From: Verrucomicrobiia bacterium
GTDB taxonomy: Bacteria; Verrucomicrobiota; Verrucomicrobiia; Verrucomicrobiales; Akkermansiaceae
Length of the DNA: 36,956 nucleotides
Direction: 5' to 3'
NCBI GenBank assembly: GCA_030431475.1
Contig: JAUIJD010000047.1
Coordinates: 1 to 36,956 of the forward strand
This document shows, piece by piece, positions 23,482 through 30,513 of the stretch. The notes below the pieces were generated by a model. The model was not told the origin of the DNA. It worked only from the letters and a program-made list of their open reading frames with translations, and did no database searches. Both the position numbers and the translations under genes were made by a program. How positions within the stretch are numbered: position 1 is the first letter of the stretch; each line of letters opens with the position of its first letter.

Positions 23482-25091
23482 GCCTGTCCCGTTTCCCCCG
23501 TGTCCTGCAGCAACTCGTCGCCCCGATCACGGCCGCCGGATTGCTGGTTTCCACGCCCGGTTTCGCTCAAGCCGTCGCGGCTTCGGCCGAAGCCGCCGCC
23601 CGCGCCGCTGCCGAGGCTCCCGCCCCCGAAGCTCCCATTTCTGACGATCCGGCGACCGGGGAGTCCGAGGCTCCCGCACCGAGGATCAGCGCCGAGGAGG
23701 CCGGCTACGAAAAGCTCGACATGGAACAACTCGAGCCGATCGTCGCGCCGGTCGCCCTCTATCCCGACGAGTTGCTGGCGCAGATGCTGCCGGCCTCGAC
23801 CGCACCGCTCGACGTGATCGCCGCGCAGCAGTTCGTCGAGCGCGAGCCGGACTTCGAGGAACCGCCGGCCGAGGCGGTCGAGTCGTGGGACCCGGCGGTG
23901 GTTTCGCTGCTCCAGTTCAAGGACGTGCTCGACCTGATGGCCGGTGACGTCACCTGGACGATGACGCTCGGGCAGGCCTTCTACTATCAGGAGTCCGACG
24001 TCTATGACGCCATCCAGCTCGTCCGCACCCGGGCCGATGCCAGGGGCCTGCTCGAGGACAATCCGCAGCAGGTCTACGTCAAGGAAACCGAGATCATCCG
24101 CATCGAGCCGGCCGACCCGCAGGTCATCCACGTGCCGAAATACGAGCCGCAGGTCATTTACGTCGAGAAACAGCCCACCGCCAGCGCCGCCCCCTTCCTC
24201 ACCTTCGCCGCCGGCGTCGCCGTGGTCTGGGGCCTGAGCTACGCCTTCGACTGGCGCAAACGCAAGTGCGTCCACCACCACCACTGGTACCAGCCCTGGC
24301 ACCACCACCGCTATCACCACCACTACGGCCGCCCGTACTACGGTCACAAACCGCCGCGCCCGCCGTCTTATCGTCCTCCGGCACGGCCGCCGTACCCACC
24401 CGGCTGGCGACCGCCGGGCCAACGCCCCCCCGGTTATCGTCCGCCGCGCCCAATCCCGCCGCCGACCCAGTTGCCGGCCCTGCGACCCGATCGCCCCGGT
24501 GCCCGCCCGCCCGCCGGGGGTGCCTGGCGGCCCAACCGCCCGCCAACGGTCAAGCCACCCCAGCGCCCGGGCGGCGGACGCCCCCCGCTGGCCGCGCCGC
24601 CACCGCGGCCCACCCCGCTGCCGGCGACGCGTCCCGGCGGCCCCACGACCCGGCCTGCCATTCCCGGCAGCCGCCCGGGGAAACCGACCACCCGCCCGGC
24701 GGTGCCGACCAAGCCGACCACCCGGCCCGGGATTCCCTCGACCGGCCCGACGAAACCCGGCACCCGGCCGACGCAACCCACCAGACCAACCACCCGGCCG
24801 GCGGTGCCGACGAAGCCGACGACCCGACCGGCAGTTTCCCCGAAACCCACCACCCGACCAGGCACCCCGGCGAAGTCACCCGGATCCAACTTCAAACCGG
24901 CCACGCGCCCCAGCGCGCCAGCCAACCGAAAGGACCTCCAGCGCGGCAAGTCGAGCCTCAACCGCAGCGGTGGTCAGGCCCGACCTGCCCCGGCGGCCCG
25001 ACCGACCAACCGCTCCAACTTCCAGCCGCAGCGCGGAGGCAACCGCGCCTCCTCCCGTGGTGCCGCCAGCGGCGGCCGCCGCGGCCGATGA
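23478..25091 (+). CDS. DUF3300 exported protein with long proline/threonine-rich tail
   Basis: A 537-residue protein. An export signal (PITAAGLLVSTPGFAQA) is followed by the DUF3300 domain: LEPIVAPVALYPDELLAQML, DPAVVSLLQFKDVLDLMAGD and WTMTLGQAFYYQESDVYDAIQ (about 75-220). A hydrophobic segment AAPFLTFAAGVAVVWGLSY precedes a striking histidine-rich stretch (VHHHHWYQPWHHHRYHHHY) that could bind metals. The last 250 residues are low-complexity, with repeats of the type TTRPAVPTKP (24640-24870) and an R/G-rich end. The downstream partner is DUF2950, a pairing seen in other bacteria. It is probably periplasmic or envelope-bound; function is unknown. Confidence 0.9.
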   Translation: MSLSRFPRVLQQLVAPITAAGLLVSTPGFAQAVAASAEAAARAAAEAPAPEAPISDDPATGESEAPAPRISAEEAGYEKLDMEQLEPIVAPVALYPDELLAQMLPASTAPLDVIAAQQFVEREPDFEEPPAEAVESWDPAVVSLLQFKDVLDLMAGDVTWTMTLGQAFYYQESDVYDAIQLVRTRADARGLLEDNPQQVYVKETEIIRIEPADPQVIHVPKYEPQVIYVEKQPTASAAPFLTFAAGVAVVWGLSYAFDWRKRKCVHHHHWYQPWHHHRYHHHYGRPYYGHKPPRPPSYRPPARPPYPPGWRPPGQRPPGYRPPRPIPPPTQLPALRPDRPGARPPAGGAWRPNRPPTVKPPQRPGGGRPPLAAPPPRPTPLPATRPGGPTTRPAIPGSRPGKPTTRPAVPTKPTTRPGIPSTGPTKPGTRPTQPTRPTTRPAVPTKPTTRPAVSPKPTTRPGTPAKSPGSNFKPATRPSAPANRKDLQRGKSSLNRSGGQARPAPAARPTNRSNFQPQRGGNRASSRGAASGGRRGR

Positions 25092-25113
25092 AACCTCCAA
25101 CCCAACCCCAATC

Positions 25114-26016
25114 ATGAAACATTCCACACTCATCGCCCTCGCGGTCCTCACCCTCCCGCTGGCCCATGCCCAGCAGTCCTTCGAATCGCCCGAGGCCGCC
25201 TTCGCCGCCGTCGCCAAGGCCTGCGCCACCGGCGACAAGCCGGCACTGACCCGCATCATCGGCCCCGATGCCGAAAGCCTGCTCGCCGACGAGACCGCCA
25301 CGACCCTCAAGGCCTTCGCCGAGGCCTACGAACTCGACCACGAGGTCCTCACCCGCGACGACCAGCGCCTGATCCAGGTCGGCGACGTCGGCTACATCCT
25401 GCCGGTGCCGGTGGTCGCCGCCGGCTCGAAGTGGACCTTCGACCTGCCCGCCGCCCTCGACGAGATCCACAAGCGCCGCATCGGTCGCAACGAGATCACC
25501 GCCATCGAGACCCTGCACGCCTACGTCGAGGCCCAGCGCGACTACGCCGCCAACGACCACGACGGCGACGAGGTCAACGAGTTCGCCCAGCTCATCGTCA
25601 GCACCAAGGGCCAGCGCGACGGCCTCTACTTCGAGACCGAAGCCGGCGAAGCACCCAGCCCCTTCGGCCCGCTGGTCGCCGAGAAGGCGGAATACCTCAA
25701 GGACCGCAAGCCCGGCGACCCCTACTACGGCTACTACTACAAGATCCTCCGCGGCCAGGGCGACGCCGCCCCGGGCGGTGCCTACGACTACGTCATCAAC
25801 GGCAACATGATCGCCGGCTACGCCATGCTCGCCTGGCCCGCCGACTACGGCAAGTCGGGCATCATGAGCTTCATCGTCAACCATCAGGGCAAGGTCTTCG
25901 ACCGCGACCTCGGCCCCGACACCGCCAAGGCCGCCGCCGCGATCACCGCCTACCAGCCCGACGACCACTGGTCCGAAGTCCCCGCCGACGACCTCGACGA
26001 GTCGACCGTCGATTGA
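25114..26016 (+). CDS. DUF2950 exported protein
   Basis: A 300-residue protein with a signal peptide MKHSTLIALAVLTLPLAHA and the DUF2950 body. Family features visible: QSFESPEAAFAAVAKACATGD near the start, PVPVVAAGSKWTFDLPAA, AIETLHAYVEAQRDYA (about 130-145), YYGYYYKILRGQGDAAPGGA, and the end segment SGIMSFIVNHQGKVFDRDLG. The start is the only ATG before the signal, 23 bp after the DUF3300 stop. It is co-directional with the DUF3300 gene and likely in the same operon; these proteins are exported and of unknown function. The last 19 coding bases before the stop region recur at 27944-27962 beyond the alkylsulfatase-family gene. Confidence 0.9.
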   Translation: MKHSTLIALAVLTLPLAHAQQSFESPEAAFAAVAKACATGDKPALTRIIGPDAESLLADETATTLKAFAEAYELDHEVLTRDDQRLIQVGDVGYILPVPVVAAGSKWTFDLPAALDEIHKRRIGRNEITAIETLHAYVEAQRDYAANDHDGDEVNEFAQLIVSTKGQRDGLYFETEAGEAPSPFGPLVAEKAEYLKDRKPGDPYYGYYYKILRGQGDAAPGGAYDYVINGNMIAGYAMLAWPADYGKSGIMSFIVNHQGKVFDRDLGPDTAKAAAAITAYQPDDHWSEVPADDLDESTVD

Positions 26017-26050
26017 GTCGGTCCGCAATTCATCAACTTCTCGAAAGACA

Positions 26051-26055
26051 AAGGA
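26051..26055 (+). promoter_or_regulatory. Shine-Dalgarno sequence of the alkylsulfatase-family gene
   Basis: AAGGA lies eight bases before ATG 26064. It is worth noting because nearly every other start in the window lacks such a sequence; the only other good one precedes the second arylsulfatase gene. Confidence 0.6.
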
Positions 26056-26063
26056 AGAATGCC

Positions 26064-27893
26064 ATGACAACCCACGGAATCACTTTTTCGCTCGGGGGTC
26101 TCCTGTCCCTGATGCTCTGGGGTCAGCCCGCCCTCGCACAGGAGAAATCCCGCTACATGGGCGGGCCGGTCGAACTGACAGAGGCGCCCAACGGCGCGAT
26201 CATCAACGCCGAAACCCTCCAGGCGAGCAGCCGCACCCTCTACCTCGAACCGACCACCGAGAAGGTGGCCGAGGGCGTCTGGTGCATCGGCGGGTATTCG
26301 CTCGCCAACACGACCGTGATCGAGGGCGACGACGGTTTGATCGTCTACGACACCGGCGACACCCGTGAGGAGGCCGCCCATATCCGGGAGGCCATCGAGA
26401 AGATCAGCGACAAGCCGATCAAGGTCATCATCTACAGCCATTCGCACTACGCCCTCGGTGGTGGTGCGCTGGTCGATGATCCGGATGAGGTGCTCATCAT
26501 CGGCCACCCCAAGCTCAACGAAACCGTCCAAGCCAGCCTGCAGGGCGGTGGGTCGCCCTCGGCGATCCCGGAGGTCGGGCCCGTCATGACATCGCGCGTG
26601 TTGGTACAGTTCAACAACTTCATGCCGACCGAGGGCCCGGACGCGGCACTCAGCGGAAAACTGGAGGTAGGCCAGCCGATCGCCTTCCTGCCGGCGACCA
26701 AGACGGTGGATGACGGAGAGGAACTCGAGTTGCTCGGAATCAAGCTGAAATTCTTCACCGAGCACCTCTCCGACGACCACAACCTGACCGTCTGGGTGCC
26801 GGAGAAGGGCCTGGTGATGAACAACTTCCTGTGGCCGGGTACGCCGAACATCTACACCCTGCGCGGCGGGGTGTATCGTGACCCGCTTTCGTGGCGGGAC
26901 GGCCTCCGGGTCATCCGCGACCTGCAACCCGAGGTCGTGTGCAGCACCCACGCCCGTGCGATCACCGGCAAGGACGAGGTCATGCGGCGACTGACCGGCT
27001 ACATGGACCAGATCTCGCTGACCTATGACCAAACCTTGCGCGGCATCCTGGGCGGTCTCTCGCTGGGTGACCTGCGAAATGCCGTCTACATTCCGCCCCA
27101 CCTGCGCGAGATCCCCGAGAACGCCCAGACCTATGGCGAAACGGTCCACTTTCCGGAGGCGATCTACCAATATGTCATCGGTTGGTTTGACGGCGACGTG
27201 ACGAAGCTGTTCCGCGTGGCCCCCACCGAGGAGGCCGAGCGCCTGGTTGCGCTGATGGGAGGGCGGGAGAAGGTTCTCGCCGCGGCCAGGGAGGCGCTTG
27301 AGGCCAAGGAGTTCGCCTGGGGCGCGCAACTCGCCCACTACGTTTATCTCCTGGATCCGGCGGACCGGGACGCCCGCCAGTTGAAGGCGGACCTGCTGCG
27401 TCAGATGGGTTACCGGACCACCGGATCGATCGCGCGGGCCTTCCTGATCACCGAGGCACTGGCCCTCGAAGGCAAGGTCACCGTGCCGCGCCTGGTGCCG
27501 CCGTCTCCCGAGATCATCGCCCAGTCCCCGGAGACCTTCGTCGATTTCTTCCGCGTGCGCATCGATCCGAAGAAGGCACAGGACACCGACGCGGTGGTCG
27601 AGTTCGTGTTCACCGACAAGGGAAATCACTCGGTGGCGCTGCACGTGCGCCAGGGCGTCGTCGAGTATGTCCCCGTCCCGTCCGATTACTATCGGGAGGC
27701 GGATGCGATCCTCCAACTGGACAGCGCCACATGGGCGGGCATGTACCTCAGCCAGATCGATGTCGAGCAGGGGCTGAAGGACGGCAAGCTCCGCCTGCAG
27801 AAGGGCGACCGGCAGAAACTCGCCGCGCTGTGGGCCTTGTTCGACAAGTTCCAGCCAGGCAAGAACTACAAGATTCCACCCCTGGAAGACTGA
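26064..27893 (+). CDS. Alkylsulfatase-family (SdsA1/BDS1-like) MBL protein with altered metal site
   Basis: A 609-residue exported protein (signal ends PALAQ). It shows the three-part plan of linear alkylsulfatases: MBL domain (about 60-310), dimerisation domain (YMDQISLTYDQTLRGILGGLS to about 470) and SCP2-like C-terminal domain (DFFRVRIDPKKAQDTDAVVE). The family zinc motif THxHxDH reads SHSHYAL here (H126, H128; D and second H replaced by A130 and L131). The later Glu site reads VMNNFLWPGTPNIYTLRG. H296 (STHARAIT) is kept. Either it is a distinct enzyme or an inactive relative. Unlike its neighbours it has a clear ribosome site (AAGGA at 26051-26055), and it is flanked by a 19-bp direct repeat. 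Confidence 0.85.
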   Translation: MTTHGITFSLGGLLSLMLWGQPALAQEKSRYMGGPVELTEAPNGAIINAETLQASSRTLYLEPTTEKVAEGVWCIGGYSLANTTVIEGDDGLIVYDTGDTREEAAHIREAIEKISDKPIKVIIYSHSHYALGGGALVDDPDEVLIIGHPKLNETVQASLQGGGSPSAIPEVGPVMTSRVLVQFNNFMPTEGPDAALSGKLEVGQPIAFLPATKTVDDGEELELLGIKLKFFTEHLSDDHNLTVWVPEKGLVMNNFLWPGTPNIYTLRGGVYRDPLSWRDGLRVIRDLQPEVVCSTHARAITGKDEVMRRLTGYMDQISLTYDQTLRGILGGLSLGDLRNAVYIPPHLREIPENAQTYGETVHFPEAIYQYVIGWFDGDVTKLFRVAPTEEAERLVALMGGREKVLAAAREALEAKEFAWGAQLAHYVYLLDPADRDARQLKADLLRQMGYRTTGSIARAFLITEALALEGKVTVPRLVPPSPEIIAQSPETFVDFFRVRIDPKKAQDTDAVVEFVFTDKGNHSVALHVRQGVVEYVPVPSDYYREADAILQLDSATWAGMYLSQIDVEQGLKDGKLRLQKGDRQKLAALWALFDKFQPGKNYKIPPLED

Positions 27894-27943
27894 TCCCGCT
27901 GAACCACCAAGAAGCCCGCTGACATCCTTTCATTTCACCAACT

Positions 27944-27962
27944 TCGACGAGTCGACCGTCGA
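27944..27962 (+). repeat. 19-bp copy of the 3' end of the DUF2950 gene
   Basis: TCGACGAGTCGACCGTCGA occurs here and at 25994-26012, at the very end of the DUF2950 coding region. The copies flank the alkylsulfatase-family gene and its ribosome site. This suggests that gene arrived by an event that duplicated the 3' end of DUF2950. The 108-bp gap around it (27894-28001) contains no gene. Confidence 0.7.
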
Positions 27963-28001
27963 ATTACGGCAACTCCCAACCAAGAAACCTCTCAAACCGA
28001 A

Positions 28002-30446
28002 ATGGTCATGAAAACCATCCGAAAATCCTGTTATTTGATAAGCGCTCTATTGTCCGTGTTCTGCTGCCAAGTCGCCCCTGCGCAACAAAGCGGCAGCGGA
28101 AATGCCATTCCCTATCCCTTGCCGGAATGGAAAGGGGTGCAGGGGAAAACCCTTGCGGACTCGAAGCCGGATTTTGTCGGGCAGCCAAAAGCGCCGGAAG
28201 GAGCGCCGAATGTCCTGGTGATCATGCTGGATGATGCGGGCTATTCCAGCGCGACATCCTTCGGCGGCGTCATGAAGACGCCGACTTTCGACCGTCTGGG
28301 GGACCAGGGCCTTCGCTACACGCACATGTCCGTGGCCGCGGTCTGCTCGCCGACCCGCGGTTCGCTGCTGACCGGCTACAATATCCACCAGATCGGGACC
28401 GGGATCATCTCCGAGTTCGCCACCGGCTATCCCGGCTATAATTCACAGATCGACTACAGCACTCCCTCGATCGCCAAGATTCTCACCGACAATGGCTATG
28501 CCACGGCCGCATTCGGCAAATGGCACAACACCCCCATGGAAGAAGCCTCCCCGGCCGGTCCCTTTGAGAGCTGGCCGACCGGCATCTGGGGCTTTGAGTA
28601 TTTCTGGGGATTCCTGGGCGGGGAAACCAACCAGTTTTATCCGTTGTTGTACGAAAATAATACGGCGATCGAAACCCCGAAGACCAACGCGGACGGATCG
28701 AAATTCCATATATCCCACGGCATGGCCGACCAGGCCATCCGATGGCTGGACAACTGGAAAGGCCTGCGGGACACGCCGTTCTTCATGTATTACACGCCGG
28801 GCGCCGTGCATGCGCCCATCCAAGTCCCCGAGGAATGGCGCGACAAATACAAGGGCCAATTCGATGAAGGGTGGCATGCCTACCGGACCAAGCAGCTGGA
28901 ACGGCAGAAGCAGATCGGCCTGGTGCCGGAAGACGCCAAGATGGTTGACTGGCCGGAGGTGATTCCGGAATGGGATTCCTTCAGCGAGGAAGGAAAGAAG
29001 TATTTGGCACGCCAGATGGAGGTCAACGCGGCCTTCCTGGAACATGTCGACTTTCACATCGGCCGCGTCGTCGACCACATCGAGGAAATGGGCGAGCTGG
29101 ATAACACCCTGGTGATCTACCTGACCGCCGATAATGGCTGTACCGCGGAAGGAACGCCCACTGGCACATTTTCCGAGCTCTTGATGCAGAATGGATTCCC
29201 GCCGCTGACGATGGAACAGCAACTGGAAAAGCTCGAAGAATTTGGGGGTCTGGAGGCCTGGGGCGGGCCGCATATGGCCAACCACTATTCGGTTGCCTGG
29301 GCCTACGCCTCCTCGACGCCCTTCCAGTGGACCAAGCAGATGGCCTCGCACTTCGGCGGAACCATGTCCGCGACCGCCATCCGCTATCCGAAGGCGATCA
29401 AGGCCGAGGGTGAGTGGCGCAGGCAGTTCCAGAACGTCACCGATCTCGTGCCGACGATCCTGGAAGTGACCGGGGTTCCGGCACCTGACTATGTGAACGG
29501 CCAGAAGCGCAAGGAGTATCCGGGAAAATCCCTCACCTATGCATGGGATGATCCGGATGCAAAAACCAACCACCCGACCCAGTACTTCGAAATGACTGGG
29601 TTCGTGGGCCTCTACCACGAGGGATGGACCCTTTGCGGAAAACCGTACCGCATCCCCTGGTCGGTGGATCCCGAAGCCATGAAGAACTTCGACCCGCTGA
29701 ACGTGGAATGGGAACTGTACCACATCGACGAAGACCCCATCCAGCAGGTGAACGTGGCGGACAAGTTCCCGGAAAAGGTGAAGGAACTGGAGAAGATCTT
29801 CTGGGAGGAGGCGGAGAAATACGATGTCTATCCCATCGGCGGATCCCTCGGCAGAACGCTTCAGCCGGAGTCCAATCCGCAGCGGGCGGCGAAGCGCCAC
29901 TGGGAGCTGACACCCAACATCTATCGGGTTCCCGAGCTTGCCGGGCCGGAGATCAAATCGACCAACTACGAGGTGAACGCCTATCTCACGGCGGACGACA
30001 CGACCGAAGGCGTCATCTACGCGGTCGGCGAGCACATCGGTGGACAGGCGCTGTTCATCATGGACGGAAAGCTCAGATACAGCTATTCCACGCTCGGCCT
30101 CTACTGGCACGACTTTGATGGCGACGTGAAGATCCCGCACGGGGAGGTGAAGATCACCCTGAAGCACACGATGAAGGAGGCCAAGCTCAACGGCCCCTCC
30201 ACCGTCGAGTTCTTCATCAACGACGAGAAGGTCGGCGAAATGGACATCAAGGCAACGGTCTACGCAGCCTTCACCGGTCACGAGACCTTCGATGTCGGCC
30301 GCGACGAAGGCCTGCCGGTCAACGAGGAGTACGAAGACAAGGGCAAGTTCATCTTCACCCCGGGACAACTGCACAAGGTCGTCTTCGACATCAAGAATCC
30401 CGACGATCAGGAAGTGAACCCCTCCGAATACAACGTGATTGACTGA
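28002..30446 (+). CDS. Periplasmic arylsulfatase (S1 sulfatase family), first copy
   Basis: An 814-residue protein; either ATG 28002 or ATG 28008 may start it (MVMKTIRKSC). An export signal ends near VAPAQQ. The formylglycine motif is C-S-P-T-R (C115, in VCSPTRGSLLTG). Metal ligands include the early D77-D78 (MLDDAG) and YLTADNG downstream. KWHNTP carries the active-site lysine and histidine. The C-terminal 200 residues form a beta-rich domain ending VVFDIKNPDDQEVNPSEYNVID. Length (about 790-815) fits the large arylsulfatase subgroup that includes atsA-like enzymes. Cys-to-formylglycine conversion needs a maturase that is not in the window. Base composition is visibly less GC-rich than the operons to the left, suggesting transfer. 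Confidence 0.92.
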   Translation: MVMKTIRKSCYLISALLSVFCCQVAPAQQSGSGNAIPYPLPEWKGVQGKTLADSKPDFVGQPKAPEGAPNVLVIMLDDAGYSSATSFGGVMKTPTFDRLGDQGLRYTHMSVAAVCSPTRGSLLTGYNIHQIGTGIISEFATGYPGYNSQIDYSTPSIAKILTDNGYATAAFGKWHNTPMEEASPAGPFESWPTGIWGFEYFWGFLGGETNQFYPLLYENNTAIETPKTNADGSKFHISHGMADQAIRWLDNWKGLRDTPFFMYYTPGAVHAPIQVPEEWRDKYKGQFDEGWHAYRTKQLERQKQIGLVPEDAKMVDWPEVIPEWDSFSEEGKKYLARQMEVNAAFLEHVDFHIGRVVDHIEEMGELDNTLVIYLTADNGCTAEGTPTGTFSELLMQNGFPPLTMEQQLEKLEEFGGLEAWGGPHMANHYSVAWAYASSTPFQWTKQMASHFGGTMSATAIRYPKAIKAEGEWRRQFQNVTDLVPTILEVTGVPAPDYVNGQKRKEYPGKSLTYAWDDPDAKTNHPTQYFEMTGFVGLYHEGWTLCGKPYRIPWSVDPEAMKNFDPLNVEWELYHIDEDPIQQVNVADKFPEKVKELEKIFWEEAEKYDVYPIGGSLGRTLQPESNPQRAAKRHWELTPNIYRVPELAGPEIKSTNYEVNAYLTADDTTEGVIYAVGEHIGGQALFIMDGKLRYSYSTLGLYWHDFDGDVKIPHGEVKITLKHTMKEAKLNGPSTVEFFINDEKVGEMDIKATVYAAFTGHETFDVGRDEGLPVNEEYEDKGKFIFTPGQLHKVVFDIKNPDDQEVNPSEYNVID

Positions 30447-30460
30447 CATGCATGGAAACG

Positions 30461-30482
30461 GCCCGGGGAAAGCCCCAAGGGC
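30461..30482 (+). other. Hairpin between the two arylsulfatase genes
   Basis: GCCC-GGGG-AAAG-CCCC-AA-GGGC folds into a stem with a two-base bulge, 15 bp after the first sulfatase stop. No T-run follows, so a rho-independent terminator is doubtful; it may instead limit or stabilise read-through mRNA into the second sulfatase gene. Confidence 0.35.
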
Positions 30483-30499
30483 TGTGTGCAACGGAACCT

Positions 30500-30505
30500 A
30501 AGGAA
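30500..30505 (+). promoter_or_regulatory. Shine-Dalgarno sequence of the second arylsulfatase gene
   Basis: AAGGAA lies eight bases before ATG 30514. Like the one before the alkylsulfatase-family gene it stands out in a window where starts generally lack such a sequence. Confidence 0.6.
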
Positions 30506-30513
30506 ACTGAAAA

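Noticed and set aside
24640-24880. Short repeated units resembling a CRISPR array
   Set aside because: The repeats are in frame, encode TTRPxxPTKP and have no unique spacers of constant length; they are protein repeats.
25950-27716. Long minus-strand frame opposite the alkylsulfatase-family gene
   Set aside because: The plus-strand protein has clear domain order; the antisense frame shows no recognisable motif.
28443-30491. Long minus-strand frame opposite the first arylsulfatase
   Set aside because: Shadow of a gene with an intact sulfatase motif.
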